Assembly: GCA_919902775.1 (NCBI GenBank)
Contig: CAKKRJ010000006.1
Span: 1-64,000 of the forward strand
DNA from: Burkholderiaceae bacterium
Lineage (GTDB): Bacteria > Pseudomonadota > Gammaproteobacteria > Burkholderiales > Burkholderiaceae_C
Length of the DNA: 64,000 nucleotides
Direction of reading: 5' to 3'
This document shows, one piece after another, positions 16,682-26,712 of this stretch. Position numbers and translations under genes: made by a program. The number at the start of each line of letters is the position of its first letter. Position 1 is the first letter of the stretch. The notes beneath the pieces are model-generated. The model was given only the letters and a program-made list of their open reading frames with translations, had not been told where the DNA came from and ran no database searches.

Positions 16682-17179
16682 ATGAACCTCGCTTCCATCA
16701 CCCCCTCACGCTGGTTGGCCCTGATCGCTTTGTCGGCCATTGGCATGCTGGTCTTTGGCCTGTATTTGCAGCATGTGGTGGGCCTGAACCCTTGCCCCAT
16801 GTGCATCGTGCAGCGTTACGCCCTGATCGGTGTGGTGGTGTTCGGGGCGATCGGCTGGCGCCTGCGTGGCTGGGGGCTGGCGGTGTCGGCCTTGTTGTTG
16901 GCGCTGACCGCGGGCTTCGGGGGCTTCACAGCCGCCCGTCAGAGCTGGCTGCAGTGGTACCCGCCCGAAATCGTCACCTGTGGGCGCGACTTTTACGGCA
17001 TGGTGGAAAACTTTCCGATCAACCGCGCCATTCCCATGATCTTCAAAGGCAGTGGTGATTGCACCAAAATCGACTGGACCTTCCTCGGTGGCTCGATTGC
17101 CAACTGGTCGTTTGTGGCCTTTGTGGTTTTCACGATCATGGGTGTGGCCATTGCCGTGCAAGCTTGGCGCAGCCGCTGA
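16682..17179 (+). CDS. dsbB: disulfide bond formation protein B
   Basis: A 165-residue inner-membrane quinone reductase that re-oxidises DsbA. Four hydrophobic spans are visible. The first periplasmic loop has C38-P-M-C41 (NPCPMC) and the second has C100 (EIVTCGRDFYGM) and C127 (GSGDCTKIDW), the four redox cysteines of the family. The ATG at 16682 immediately follows the fpr stop, indicating co-transcription. Confidence 0.95.
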   Translation: MNLASITPSRWLALIALSAIGMLVFGLYLQHVVGLNPCPMCIVQRYALIGVVVFGAIGWRLRGWGLAVSALLLALTAGFGGFTAARQSWLQWYPPEIVTCGRDFYGMVENFPINRAIPMIFKGSGDCTKIDWTFLGGSIANWSFVAFVVFTIMGVAIAVQAWRSR

Positions 17180-17189
17180 TCTGTGGCCA

Positions 17190-17260
17190 TTGTCGGAGCT
17201 GAAGCTCCGACCTACAAAACACCGCTCGCTCATAGGTCGAGCGGCTTCAGCCCCGACATG
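17190..17260. repeat. REP-like inverted pair, family B
   Basis: The forward unit 17190-17218 reads TTGTCGGAGCTGAAGCTCC followed by GACCTACAAA. The reverse unit 17232-17260 reads ATAGGTCGAGCGGCTTCAGC followed by CCCGACATG. Both fold as hairpins. They fill the convergent gap between dsbB and argA. Related units are at 38940-38972, 53451-53479 and 53501-53527. Confidence 0.8.
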
Positions 17261-17266
17261 GAACGG

Positions 17267-18613
17267 TCACAGCTTCTTGACCAGCACCTGGCTCTTGCGG
17301 TCCCAGTTGTATTTGCGTTTGCGCGCTTCGGGCAGCCAGTCGGGGTCCACCTGTGCAAAACCGCGCTTGATGAACCAGTGCATGGTGCGGGTGGTCAGTA
17401 CGAAGATGCTTTTCAGGCCCATGGCGCGGGCGCGTTGCTCGATGCGCTTCAAAATCTTCTCGCCATCGCCTTGGCCTTGTGACTGGGGCGACACGGTCAG
17501 CGCGGCCATTTCGGCCGTTTTGGCTTCGGGGTAGGGGTACAGCGCGGCGCAGGCAAAGATCACGCCGTCGTGGTCGATGATGGTGTAGTGGTCCACGTCG
17601 CGCTCGATCTCGGTGCGGTCGCGCTTGACCAGGGTGCCGTCTTTCTCAAATGGCTCGATCAGTTGCAAGATGCCGCCCACATCATCGGGTGTTGCCTCGC
17701 GCAGCTCTTCGAGCTTTTCATCGACCACCATGGTGCCGATGCCGTCGTGCACATACACCTCCAGCAGCAGCGAGCCATCCACTGCAAACGGCAGGATGTG
17801 CGAACGCTCCACGCCTTCTTCGCAGGCCTTCACGCAGTGCTGCAGATAAAACGCCAGATCGGTCGGCTGCGTCGGATTGGGCGAATCGGCCAGCAGTTTT
17901 TTGGCGGCGGCCAGCGGCAATTCGGTGTCGATCGGGTTGTCGTCGCTGACGGGCTCGTTCGGGTGGATCCGAATGCCCGGTATCTCGGTCACAAAAATCA
18001 GCTTGTCGGCCTGCAGCTCGGCCGCCACACTGGTGGCCACCTCTTCCATGGTCAGGTTGAAGGCCTCGCCTGTGGGTGAGAAGCCAAACGGCGACAGCAA
18101 GACCATCGCCCCCATGTCCATCGTGCGCATGATGCCGTCCACATCGACCTTGCGTACCAGACCCGAATGCTGAAAATCCACCCCGTCCACAATGCCCACC
18201 GGCCGTGCCGTGATGAAGTTGCCCGAAATCACCCGCACTGTGGAGCCCGCCATGGGCGTGTTGGGCAGGCCTTGGCTGAAAGCCGCTTCAATCTCGTAGC
18301 GCAGCTGGCCTGCTGCCTCTTGCGCGCAGTCAAGCGCCACGCTGTCGGTGATGCGCATGCCGTGCGAATACTTGGGGGTATGGCCCTTGGCCGCCAGTTG
18401 CTCGTTCACCTGAGGGCGAAAGCCGTGCACCAGCACGATCTTGACGCCCATGCTTTGGATCAGCGCCAAGTCTTGCGCCAAGTGTGCCAGCTTGCCCGCC
18501 GCAATGGCCTCGCCCGCAATGCCCACCACAAAAGTCTTGCCCCGGTGCATGTGGATGTAAGGCGCCACCGAGCGGAACCAGGGCACGAAGGTGAAGTTGA
18601 AAACAGTGGACAT
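17267..18613 (-). CDS. argA: amino-acid N-acetyltransferase (N-acetylglutamate synthase) ArgA
   Basis: A 448-residue classical bacterial ArgA, making N-acetylglutamate at the first step of arginine synthesis. The N-terminal amino-acid-kinase-like domain (about 1-290) includes HRGKTFVVGIAGEAI and GVKIVLVHGFRPQVN; the C-terminal GNAT domain (about 300-448) includes VSPQSQGQGDGEKILKRIEQ and the end RKSQVLVKKL. ATG at 18613 (MSTVFNFTFV) is taken as start; a TTG two codons upstream is possible. Feedback by arginine acts on the kinase-like domain in this family. Confidence 0.93.
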   Translation of the reverse strand: MSTVFNFTFVPWFRSVAPYIHMHRGKTFVVGIAGEAIAAGKLAHLAQDLALIQSMGVKIVLVHGFRPQVNEQLAAKGHTPKYSHGMRITDSVALDCAQEAAGQLRYEIEAAFSQGLPNTPMAGSTVRVISGNFITARPVGIVDGVDFQHSGLVRKVDVDGIMRTMDMGAMVLLSPFGFSPTGEAFNLTMEEVATSVAAELQADKLIFVTEIPGIRIHPNEPVSDDNPIDTELPLAAAKKLLADSPNPTQPTDLAFYLQHCVKACEEGVERSHILPFAVDGSLLLEVYVHDGIGTMVVDEKLEELREATPDDVGGILQLIEPFEKDGTLVKRDRTEIERDVDHYTIIDHDGVIFACAALYPYPEAKTAEMAALTVSPQSQGQGDGEKILKRIEQRARAMGLKSIFVLTTRTMHWFIKRGFAQVDPDWLPEARKRKYNWDRKSQVLVKKL

Positions 18614-18700
18614 GGGCAATCAAGCGTTTTGGGCAGTGAGGGCGTGGGGCTGGGATAATCCCTAGCTGTTCTTGCATTGATTTTCACAGAAGTTTCCGCT

Positions 18701-21700
18701 TTGTCCGACACCCCCCTCCAAATCGAGTTCCCCGAAGGCCTGCCGGTCTCGGCCCGCCGTGATGAAATCATGGCCGCCATGGACCAGCACCAGGTCATCA
18801 TCGTCTGCGGTGAAACCGGCTCGGGCAAGACCACGCAGCTGCCCAAAATCGCGCTGATGCTGGGGCGCGGCAAGCTCAACGCCAAACCGGGCGATCGGGC
18901 GCGGATGATCGGCCACACCCAGCCCCGGCGCATCGCGGCCAGCTCGGTGGCCAAGCGCATTGCCGAAGAATTGAAGACGCCACTGGGCGAGGTGGTGGGT
19001 TTCAAGGTGCGGTTTCAGGACCGTTTGAGCAAAAACGCCTCCGTCAAGCTCATGACCGACGGCATCTTGCTGGCCGAAACACAGACCGACCCGCTGCTGC
19101 AAGCCTACGACACTATCATCATCGACGAGGCGCACGAGCGCAGCCTGAACATCGATTTCTTGCTGGGCTATCTGCGCCAGATTTTGCCGCGCAGGCCGGA
19201 CTTGAAGATCGTCGTCACCTCGGCCACCATCGATGCCGACCGCTTTGCCAAACACTTTGCCTCACGCAACGGTCCGGCCCCGGTGATCATGGTCTCGGGC
19301 CGCACCTTCCCGGTGGAGCAGCGCTGGCGCCCGTTTGAAGAATCGCGCGACTACGGCCTGAACGAAGCCATGGCCGACGGCGTGGACGAACTCTGGCAAG
19401 GCGGGGCAGGGGGCGACATCCTGATCTTTTTGCCCGGCGAGCGCGAGATCCGTGAAGCCGCCGACCACCTGCGCAAGCACCTCGCGCACCAGCCGCTGAC
19501 GCGCAACGCCGAAGTGTTGCCCCTGTTTGCCCGCCTGTCGCAGGCCGAACAAGACCGGATTTTTGAGGCATCCAACGGCCGCCGCATCGTGTTGGCGACC
19601 AACGTGGCTGAAACCTCGCTCACGGTGCCTGGCATCCGTTATGTGATCGATGCCGGCACCGCCCGCGTCAAGCGCTACAGCTTGCGCAGCAAGGTCGAGC
19701 AGCTGATGGTCGAGCCCATCAGCCAGGCCGCTGCCAACCAGCGTGCAGGCCGTTGCGGCCGCGTGGCCAACGGCATCTGCATCCGCTTGTACGACGAGAA
19801 AGACTTTGCAGGCCGTCCCCGTTTTACCGACCCTGAAATTTTGCGCTCGTCGCTGGCGGGCGTGATTTTGCGCATGAAGTCGTTGCACCTGGGCGTTGTG
19901 GAAGACTTTCCGTTCATCGAAGCGCCGTCCAAACGCGCCATCACCGACGGCTATCAGTTGCTGGCCGAGCTGGGCGCGGTGGACGACGAGAACGAGCTGA
20001 CCCCGATTGGCAAAGAGCTGGCCCGCCTGCCGCTGGACCCGCGTGTGGGCCGCATGATTTTGGAGGCCCGTGGCCGCGAAGCGCTGGACGAAGTGCTGGT
20101 GATTGCCAGTGCCATGAGCGTGCAAGACGTGCGCGACCGCCCCATGGACGCCCAAGCCCAGGCCGATCAGCAGCACGCCAAGTTCGACGACGACAAAAGC
20201 GAATTCACCGGCTACCTCAAGCTGTGGAAATGGATTCACGATGCGCGTGGCGGGCACGGCACCGACCACAAGCTCAGCAACCGCCAATACGAGCAACTGC
20301 TGCGCCAGAACTTCATCAACATCCGGCGCGTGCGCGAGTGGCGCGACACGCACACCCAGTTGCTCACGGTGGTGGCCGAGCACAAGTGGCGCATCAACAC
20401 GCTGCCCGCCAGTTACGAGCAGCTGCATTTGTCCATGCTGGCCGGTCTGTTGGGCAACGTGGGCTACAAGCTCGAAGACGAAGAGGTCTATCTGGGCGCA
20501 CGCGGCATCAAGTTCCACAAACACCCCGGCGCGCACCTCTCCAAAAAACCGGGCCGCTGGATCGTGGTGGCCGAACTGGTGGAGACCACGCGCCTGTTTG
20601 GCCGGGGCATCGCCGCCATCGAGCCGCAGTGGCTGGAGCAAGTGGGCGCGCACCTGCTGCGCAAACAACTGCTCGACCCGCATTGGGAAAAGAAATCGGC
20701 CGAAGTGGTGGCGCTGGAACGCGCCACGCTGTATGGCCTGGTGGTTTACAGCGGCCGCCGCACGCCCTACAGCCGGGTGGACATGCATGGCGCGCGCGAG
20801 ATTTTCATCCGCGAAGCGCTGGTGGGTGACCAGTGGGAGACCAAGCTGCCGTTCCTCGCCGCCAACCACAAGATGATCGCCAAGGTCGAAGAGCTGGAAC
20901 ACAAGTCGCGTCGGCAAGACGTGCTGGTGGACGACGAACTGATCTACGCCTTTTATGACCAGCAACTGCCTGCCGACGTGTGCAGCGGCCGCCTGCTGGA
21001 GAACTGGTACCGCGCCGAAAGCGCCAAGCAGCCGCGCCTGTTGATGCTGAGCCGCGAAGAGCTGATGCGCCACGAAGCCGCAGGCATCACCACGCAGGCT
21101 TTCCCCAAACACATCCGCTTGGGCGGCACCGACTGCCAGGCGACCTATTTGCACGAGCCGGGCGACGCCCGCGATGGTGTGACGGTGACCGTGCCGCTGT
21201 TTGTGCTGAACCAGGTGAGCGAAGACCGCTGCGAATGGCTGGTGCCCGGCCTGCTGAAAGACAAAATTCAGGCCTTGCTGAAAAGCCTGCCGCAACGCCC
21301 GCGCAGCCGCTTTGTGCCGCTGCCTGAATCGGCCATGCGCCTGGCCGCCGAGTTGTCGGCTCCCGAGCTGTTCGGTGCCGGATCACTGACCGATGTGCTG
21401 CTCAAAAAAGCCCGCGACGAAACCAGCCTCGACATCAAACGCACCGACTTCAAACACGACATGCTCAGCCCGCACCTGTTCATGAACCTGTGCGTGGTGG
21501 ACGAACACGGCCGCCAGCTGGGCATGGGGCGCAACCTGGGCGCGCTCAAAGGCGAGCTGGGCGCCAAAGCGCGTAGCGCGTTCCAGGCGCTGGCGCAGTT
21601 GAAGGTGGCTGCAGCGCCTGCAGCGACTCCGGCCACTGCACATGCGGCCAACAACGCAGAGGGCAACGCAACCAGCCCCGCACGCTCAGGCAACGCCCCT

Positions 21701-22582
21701 GCCAAACCCGCCGCCGCAGCCCAACCCATCGCCCCCCAGCGCTACACCGCCTGGACCTTTGGCGAACTGCCCGAGCTGATGGAAATCAGCAAAGGTGGCC
21801 AGACCTTGATCGGCTTCCCGGCACTGGTGGACATGCAAGACGCCGTCACCATCGAAGTGTTTGACGAACCCGACGTGGCCGCCGCCAAAAACCGTGCGGG
21901 CCTGCGCCGCCTGTTTGCGCTGCAAATCAAAGACGCGCTCAAATACCTTGAGAAAAACATCCCCGACCTGCAAAAAATGGCCGTGGCCTACATGCCATTG
22001 GGAAGCGCCGACGAGCTGAAAACGCAAATCATCGACGTGGCACTCGACCGCGCCTTTCTGCTCGATCCGCTGCCCAACGACGAGGTGACCTTCAAGCGCC
22101 GCATCGAAGAGGGCCGGGGGCGTCTGACCTTGATTGCCAACGAAGTGGCCCGGCTGGCGGGCAGCATCTTGCTGGAGTTTGGCGCCGCCACCCGCAAGAT
22201 CAAGGACACCAAAAACGCCCCTGATGCGACCGCAGACTGCGGCCAGCAACTGCAACGCCTGATGCCGAAAAACTTCATGGCTGCCACCCCGTGGCCGCAG
22301 CTGCAGCACTGCGCCCGCTACCTCAAAGCCATCACCCTGCGCCTGGACAAATACCGCGCCGACCCCGCCCGCGATGTGCAGCGTCTGACGGAATTGAAGC
22401 CGCAAGAACAACGCTACTGGCGTCTGGTGGCCGAACGCAAAGGCGCGCAAGACGCCCGCATGCTGGAGTTCCGCTGGCTACTCGAAGAACTGCGCGTGAG
22501 CTTTTTCGCGCAAGAACTGCGTACCCCGCAGCCGGTCAGCATCAAGCGGCTGGAGAAGGCCTGGGGGCAGTTGAACCATTGA
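18701..22582 (+). CDS. hrpA: ATP-dependent RNA helicase HrpA (DEAH box)
   Basis: About 1293 residues, full HrpA length. Walker A GETGSGKT is at about 37-44 and the DEAH box (IIIDEAHERSLN) at about 142-145, followed by helicase C (NVAETSLTVPG, QRAGRCGR), HA2, OB-fold and the long C-terminal HrpA domain. A low-complexity Ala/Pro insert (AAPAATPATAHAANNAEGNA and following) lies at about 970-1010. TTG at 18701 (SDTPLQIEF) has AGAAG eight bases upstream; a TTG at 18677 is an alternative. HrpA acts on mRNA and stalled ribosomes. It is divergent from argA with an 87-base gap. Confidence 0.94.
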   Translation: MSDTPLQIEFPEGLPVSARRDEIMAAMDQHQVIIVCGETGSGKTTQLPKIALMLGRGKLNAKPGDRARMIGHTQPRRIAASSVAKRIAEELKTPLGEVVGFKVRFQDRLSKNASVKLMTDGILLAETQTDPLLQAYDTIIIDEAHERSLNIDFLLGYLRQILPRRPDLKIVVTSATIDADRFAKHFASRNGPAPVIMVSGRTFPVEQRWRPFEESRDYGLNEAMADGVDELWQGGAGGDILIFLPGEREIREAADHLRKHLAHQPLTRNAEVLPLFARLSQAEQDRIFEASNGRRIVLATNVAETSLTVPGIRYVIDAGTARVKRYSLRSKVEQLMVEPISQAAANQRAGRCGRVANGICIRLYDEKDFAGRPRFTDPEILRSSLAGVILRMKSLHLGVVEDFPFIEAPSKRAITDGYQLLAELGAVDDENELTPIGKELARLPLDPRVGRMILEARGREALDEVLVIASAMSVQDVRDRPMDAQAQADQQHAKFDDDKSEFTGYLKLWKWIHDARGGHGTDHKLSNRQYEQLLRQNFINIRRVREWRDTHTQLLTVVAEHKWRINTLPASYEQLHLSMLAGLLGNVGYKLEDEEVYLGARGIKFHKHPGAHLSKKPGRWIVVAELVETTRLFGRGIAAIEPQWLEQVGAHLLRKQLLDPHWEKKSAEVVALERATLYGLVVYSGRRTPYSRVDMHGAREIFIREALVGDQWETKLPFLAANHKMIAKVEELEHKSRRQDVLVDDELIYAFYDQQLPADVCSGRLLENWYRAESAKQPRLLMLSREELMRHEAAGITTQAFPKHIRLGGTDCQATYLHEPGDARDGVTVTVPLFVLNQVSEDRCEWLVPGLLKDKIQALLKSLPQRPRSRFVPLPESAMRLAAELSAPELFGAGSLTDVLLKKARDETSLDIKRTDFKHDMLSPHLFMNLCVVDEHGRQLGMGRNLGALKGELGAKARSAFQALAQLKVAAAPAATPATAHAANNAEGNATSPARSGNAPAKPAAAAQPIAPQRYTAWTFGELPELMEISKGGQTLIGFPALVDMQDAVTIEVFDEPDVAAAKNRAGLRRLFALQIKDALKYLEKNIPDLQKMAVAYMPLGSADELKTQIIDVALDRAFLLDPLPNDEVTFKRRIEEGRGRLTLIANEVARLAGSILLEFGAATRKIKDTKNAPDATADCGQQLQRLMPKNFMAATPWPQLQHCARYLKAITLRLDKYRADPARDVQRLTELKPQEQRYWRLVAERKGAQDARMLEFRWLLEELRVSFFAQELRTPQPVSIKRLEKAWGQLNH

Positions 22583-22620
22583 CCTGACGGTTCACGTCAT
22601 GCGCATTGGCGTCGAATTTC

Positions 22621-22893
22621 TCAGTTCACCGCCAGCACTTCATTCCATTCTCGCAAAGTCCACTTGGCGACCACGCCATTGAGCACGAAGTGGTCACCTT
22701 GAATGAACTCTTCTGCTGCAGCCCGGCTTGTGAAAATCCCCATGGCCCCTTCGGCGATGTTGGCAAACGGACCTGCCATCAAAAGTTCATTGCGTGCATG
22801 GAACTCATCCAAACGAGCGCGATGCGCCGCGAAATTGGCCTGCGCTTTGGACATGCCTTCCGTCGCCATCTCATAAAACATCAGTGTTTTCAT
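22621..22893 (-). CDS. YciI family protein
   Basis: A 90-residue YCII-related protein with the typical ferredoxin-like fold pattern: MKTLMFYEMA, the His-Asp region HRARLDEFHARNELLMAGPF, and GIFTSRAAAEEFIQGDHFV. The family's His/Asp pair is suggested to act in a small catalytic site, but function is unknown. GAGGA lies just upstream of the ATG. It is convergent with hrpA, with a 38-base gap. Confidence 0.9.
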   Translation of the reverse strand: MKTLMFYEMATEGMSKAQANFAAHRARLDEFHARNELLMAGPFANIAEGAMGIFTSRAAAEEFIQGDHFVLNGVVAKWTLREWNEVLAVN

Positions 22894-23253
22894 TGTTTCC
22901 TCGTGTGTTTGTTTGGCCTGCGGTGCCTCACGCCACCGCGCTGAATCAACGGCACGCCATCCATGGGCTGAAAATCAGCAAGCGCTGGTTTTCAGCGTGC
23001 TCCCACAAGGCGAACTTGCGGGAGTCCCTGTAGGGGGCGTGCGCATTATGCTGGCTGCAGAAAGCTGAAGAGCGCCGCTGGCGCGGGCCAGTGCTTCGTC
23101 TTGTGCCATCAGTACGGCACTCTGCGTTTCGGCAGTGGCATCCCGATGGGTGTCAGACCAGATGCAGCCTGGAGCGGACTATGTGCGGCACCGTACGGAA
23201 AGAAACTATCAAATTTGTAAAAATCATGGAATCAGAGAACCCAGGAGTCCGTT
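22894..23253. other. 360-base non-coding region between yciI and the Crp/Fnr gene
   Basis: Two divergent genes start at its ends, so promoters for both are expected. Visible structure: GCTGAAAA (about 22967-22974) facing TTTTCAGC (22989-22996), and a degenerate unit around 22997-23035 (GCTCCCACAAGG, TGCGGGAGTCCCTGTAGGG) that may be a decayed family A repeat. AAACTATCAAATTTGTAAAAATCATGG near 23203-23229 is AT-rich and suits a promoter. I see no convincing gene. Confidence 0.5.
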
Positions 23254-23277
23254 ATTTCACCCGCTTTCAATCAGCTG

Positions 23278-23958
23278 TTGTCCAATCTCCCAGAAGCCGA
23301 ATTGCAACTACTGACCAACCAGATGACGCTGGTGTCGTTGCGCAAAGGTGAAACACTCTTTCACGCGGGTGAGGTGCCGCGTTATGTTTATTTCCCTGTC
23401 AATGCCATTGTGTCGATGTGCATCGACATGGAGGATGGCGCCAGCATCGAAGCCTACATGCTGGGCAATGCCTGCAAAGTCGGTATGGGCACCGTGGGGC
23501 AGCCGAGTTTTTACCGTGCCTGCGTGCGAAATTCCGGGCTGGCTTACCGCATGCCTGTCCAGGCGTTGCTGCACGCCAGGGCGCACTGTCCCACCTATGT
23601 GCAAAGGGTTTTTGCCGTCACCAACCGCATGCTGATGCAGCTGTCGCAAACCATCGTCTGCAGCAAGCGGCACACCATTGCGCAGCAGCTCATGCGCTGG
23701 ATGCTCATCACGCTGGACCGGACCTTGGACACACACATCGAAATCACCCACCAGGAGCTGGGAGAAATTTTGGGCTTTCGGCGCGAAGCGATCACGCTGG
23801 CGTTGGGAAAAATGACCAGTCAGGGCTTCATCCAAATTCAGCGGGGTGAGGTGGAGGTGCTGGACCGTTCTGCGCTGGAGGCCAGCGTTTGTGAATGCTA
23901 TTGGACAGGCCAGCAGCGCCAAAAGCCCACGCCTGTGGCGTGTGTTGACTGTGCATGA
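23278..23958 (+). CDS. Crp/Fnr family transcriptional regulator
   Basis: About 226 residues from a TTG. A cyclic-nucleotide-like sensor domain (MTLVSLRKGETLFHAGEVPR, YVYFPVNAIVSMCIDMEDGA) is followed by a dimer helix and a winged HTH (HQELGEILGFRREAITLALG). It lacks the FNR N-terminal Cys set and a clear cAMP pocket; a C-terminal cluster of Cys (CECYWTG, ACVDCA) is present. The TTG has no ribosome-binding site, whereas AGGAG at 23243-23247 stands six bases before an in-frame ATT at 23254, so the true start may be eight codons upstream. Target genes unknown. Confidence 0.85.
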   Translation: MSNLPEAELQLLTNQMTLVSLRKGETLFHAGEVPRYVYFPVNAIVSMCIDMEDGASIEAYMLGNACKVGMGTVGQPSFYRACVRNSGLAYRMPVQALLHARAHCPTYVQRVFAVTNRMLMQLSQTIVCSKRHTIAQQLMRWMLITLDRTLDTHIEITHQELGEILGFRREAITLALGKMTSQGFIQIQRGEVEVLDRSALEASVCECYWTGQQRQKPTPVACVDCA

Positions 23959-24034
23959 ATGGGTCTGAATGACACTTCGGCGTGGAGCCGCAGCACGGGA
24001 TCGGGGGGCGAAGCCACCGTGTGTCTATGCACGC

Positions 24035-24598
24035 TCACTGAGCCAGCGGCGCATGGCGATGGCAGCCAACCAGGTGGTCGTTCACCATGCCCGAAGCCTG
24101 CATGAAGGCGTAGCAGATGGTGGAGCCCACGAATTTGAAGCCGGCCTTTTTCAGGGCCAGGCTCATGGCGTCCGATTCGGCGGTGCGGGCTGGCACCTCG
24201 CCCATGCTGCGCCGTTGGTGCTGCAGTGGCTGGCCGCCCACAAAGCGCCAGACAAAGTGGCTGAAACTTTGCCCGCTCGCTTGCAGGGCCAGATAGGCGC
24301 GGGCATTGCCGATGGTGGCGGCCACTTTGAGGCGGTTGCGCACGATGCCCGGGTTGGCCAGCAGTTCGGCCACTTTGCGCTCGTCGTAGCGGGCGATTTT
24401 TTCGGGGTCGAAATGGTCAAAGGCGATGCGGTAGGTTTCGCGTTTTTTTAAAACGGTGGACCACGACAGCCCGGCTTGTGCGCCTTCGAGGTTGATCAAC
24501 TCGAACAGCGCCAAGTCGTCGCGCAAGGGCACGCCCCATTCGGTGTCATGGTAGTGGCGGTAAAGCTCAAAGCCTTCGCACCAGGGGCAACGCTGCAT
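24035..24598 (-). CDS. tag: DNA-3-methyladenine glycosylase I (Tag)
   Basis: A 187-residue base-excision enzyme removing 3-methyladenine. The zinc ligands C4 (MQRCPWC), H17 (RHYHDTEWG), H175 and C179 (HLVGCHRH) are all present at the positions seen in E. coli Tag. The helix-hairpin-helix-like core includes EGAQAGLSWSTVLKKRETYR. ATG at 24598 is preferred over one three codons upstream because it aligns with the family N-terminus. It faces the Crp/Fnr gene convergently. Confidence 0.94.
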   Translation of the reverse strand: MQRCPWCEGFELYRHYHDTEWGVPLRDDLALFELINLEGAQAGLSWSTVLKKRETYRIAFDHFDPEKIARYDERKVAELLANPGIVRNRLKVAATIGNARAYLALQASGQSFSHFVWRFVGGQPLQHQRRSMGEVPARTAESDAMSLALKKAGFKFVGSTICYAFMQASGMVNDHLVGCHRHAPLAQ

Positions 24599-24664
24599 AC
24601 AACACATTTGGAGTTCAAGAGTGCAGCGATGATGCCATCCACTCCAACCAGCCCTTGGTTTGGC

Positions 24665-26614
24665 TCAACTGGCTCGGATGGTGAATTTGCTGACTTCTTT
24701 GCGTGTGGTGTCGGCCACATGGGAGAGTTCGATCACTGTGGTCGTGATTTCTTCCGCAGCCGTGGCGTTGTTGGAGGCGATCTGGTTGAGGTGCGAGATG
24801 TTGGCATTGATCTCTTCCACGGCGGCGCTTTGTTGTTCCATCGCGACCGAGATGCGCTGCAGCATGCCATCGGTGACTTGGGCACTGGCTTCGATTTGTC
24901 CCATGTCCAGGGCCACTTCCTGCACGGTGCTGACGGCACGCTTGGCTTCGTCGACGGCGTGTTGCACCAGCAAGGTGATTTCCTGCGTGCTTTGGGCGCT
25001 GCTCTCGGCCAGTTTGCCCACTTCTTCTGCGACCACAGAAAAGCCCTTGCCGTGCTCGCCGGCCCGAGCGGCCTCGATGGCCGCATTGAGCGACAACAGG
25101 TTGGTTTTGTTGGCAATACTTTCAATGACTTCGGTGATCTTGTTGATCTTTTCGGAGTTGCTGGCGATGTTGTTGACGACCTCGATCATGGTCTGCATCT
25201 TGGTGCGGCCATTCTGGACGATGCTGACGGCTTCGCGTGATTTCTGGCTGGCGTTTTCGGTGTTGCGGGTGACGTCGCCAACCGAGTTGGCGGTCTGGTT
25301 GACCGCTGCGGCCACCTGGCTCATGGCGTGTTTCTGGTTTTGCACGCCGTCCGAGATCTGGCCGATGGCCGTGGTGAATTGGTTGGCCGCTGTGGCGACC
25401 TGCATGGTGTTCTGGTGGATCACGCCCATGCTGTTGCCCAGGGCTTGCAGCGAGTTGTTGAGGTTGTCCTTGAGTTGCACCAGTTCGCCCCGGCCTTGGG
25501 CCTGCACACGTCCTGTCAGGTCGCCTTGCGCGACGCCGTCCATGACCTGGCCCACATCGCCGAGCATGGTTCTCATGGCCGTCATGGCTTGCGTTGCGTT
25601 GTCCATGGCTTGCTTGAATTCACCTTTGACTTGCACATTGACCTGCGTGTCAAACTGGCCGTTGTAGAGCGCCTGCATGACCGCATTGAGTCCGTCCATG
25701 GTCGTTTTGACGCTGTCCACGCTGGCGTTGACCGCGTCCTTCATGGCCTTCAGATCGCCCTTGAGTTGGGCATCCACGCGTTGGCTGAAGTCGCCGTCGG
25801 CGATGGCGGTGACCACCACGTTGACTTGCTGCATGGCCTGTTGTTGGGCGGCCAGCATGTTGTTGAAGGCGTTGGCCATTTGGCCGATTTCGTCTTGACT
25901 TTTCACGTCGGCGCGTTTGCCGAAGTCGCTGGTGGCCTGGATGTCGGCCATGGTGGACTGCATTTGACGCACGGGGGCAACAATGGCACGCGCCACCAGG
26001 TAGCTGATCAGGATGCCTGCGATCAAGCCACAAACGGCGGAACCGATGACGATGTTGTAGGAGTTGGAAGAGGCCTCGACGATCTGTGTGGCCATGTCGT
26101 TGGCTTCGTCCACTTGCGTTTGGTTGAAGGCGTTCAGATCCTTGTCCAATTCGCTGCTGAGCCTGTCGAATTCTTCCATCAGTTCATTGCCTGCATCCGT
26201 GCCTTGCCGGATGTAGGTTTGGGCCATCTTGATGCCCAGCGCATGGAAGGCTGAAAACTGGCTCTGGATTTCTTCCATCTTCTTCAAGGCCGCGGTGTCG
26301 TTCTCGTTGCGGAACATGGTCTTGAATTTTTCGGCGTTCTCATGGAATTCTTTGGCACTTTGATCGGCTTCGTCCAAGCCTTCGGTGTGGTGACTGACGG
26401 CCATGTCGGTGAGGAATTCACCCACCTGAGAGACCTCCAGCAGCATGCGTTCTGCGATCAGGACAAAAGGCAGGCTCTCGTTCTTGATTTGGCGAGCGCT
26501 GGCCAGCGTTTGCGTTTGGTAATAAAGGATGACGCTCAATGCCATCAAAAATACGCTGATGACCAATCCAAAACCCAGGGTCAGTCGCGTGCCAATTTTG
26601 AGTTTGCTCAGCAT
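24665..26614 (-). CDS. methyl-accepting chemotaxis protein with tandem HAMP-like segments
   Basis: A 649-residue chemoreceptor. TM1 is at about 10-30, a periplasmic four-helix-type sensor region follows (about 31-187), and TM2 is at about 188-210 ([20 protein letters not shown]). Two or three HAMP-like segments follow ([58 protein letters not shown]). The signalling tip is [20 protein letters not shown] then [15 protein letters not shown]. There is no C-terminal CheR pentapeptide. It shares a 250-base divergent promoter region with the LysR-type gene. The ligand is unknown. Confidence 0.93.
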   Translation of the reverse strand: MLSKLKIGTRLTLGFGLVISVFLMALSVILYYQTQTLASARQIKNESLPFVLIAERMLLEVSQVGEFLTDMAVSHHTEGLDEADQSAKEFHENAEKFKTMFRNENDTAALKKMEEIQSQFSAFHALGIKMAQTYIRQGTDAGNELMEEFDRLSSELDKDLNAFNQTQVDEANDMATQIVEASSNSYNIVIGSAVCGLIAGILISYLVARAIVAPVRQMQSTMADIQATSDFGKRADVKSQDEIGQMANAFNNMLAAQQQAMQQVNVVVTAIADGDFSQRVDAQLKGDLKAMKDAVNASVDSVKTTMDGLNAVMQALYNGQFDTQVNVQVKGEFKQAMDNATQAMTAMRTMLGDVGQVMDGVAQGDLTGRVQAQGRGELVQLKDNLNNSLQALGNSMGVIHQNTMQVATAANQFTTAIGQISDGVQNQKHAMSQVAAAVNQTANSVGDVTRNTENASQKSREAVSIVQNGRTKMQTMIEVVNNIASNSEKINKITEVIESIANKTNLLSLNAAIEAARAGEHGKGFSVVAEEVGKLAESSAQSTQEITLLVQHAVDEAKRAVSTVQEVALDMGQIEASAQVTDGMLQRISVAMEQQSAAVEEINANISHLNQIASNNATAAEEITTTVIELSHVADTTRKEVSKFTIRAS

Positions 26615-26684
26615 GGAGGTTTCCTTCTCGTTTTCTACTGAAATCTGATATGCAAATCAGCGTAGATTTGACGTATTTGTCTTA

Positions 26685-26712
26685 ATTGACAATATTCTGT
26701 TCTATTGTCAAT
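26685..26712. promoter_or_regulatory. inverted repeat containing TTGACA on both strands
   Basis: ATTGACAATA and TATTGTCAAT form perfect 10-base arms around TTCTGTTC. Each arm contains a consensus -35 hexamer TTGACA, one reading toward the chemoreceptor and the other toward the LysR-type gene. The surrounding 26615-26867 is distinctly AT-rich. It is a good candidate for overlapping divergent promoters and a regulator binding site; the adjacent LysR-type protein is the obvious candidate binder (inference). Confidence 0.6.

Noticed and set aside
19262..21295. Long open frame on the minus strand inside hrpA
   Set aside because: Antisense to conserved helicase motifs; composition follows the codon pattern of hrpA.
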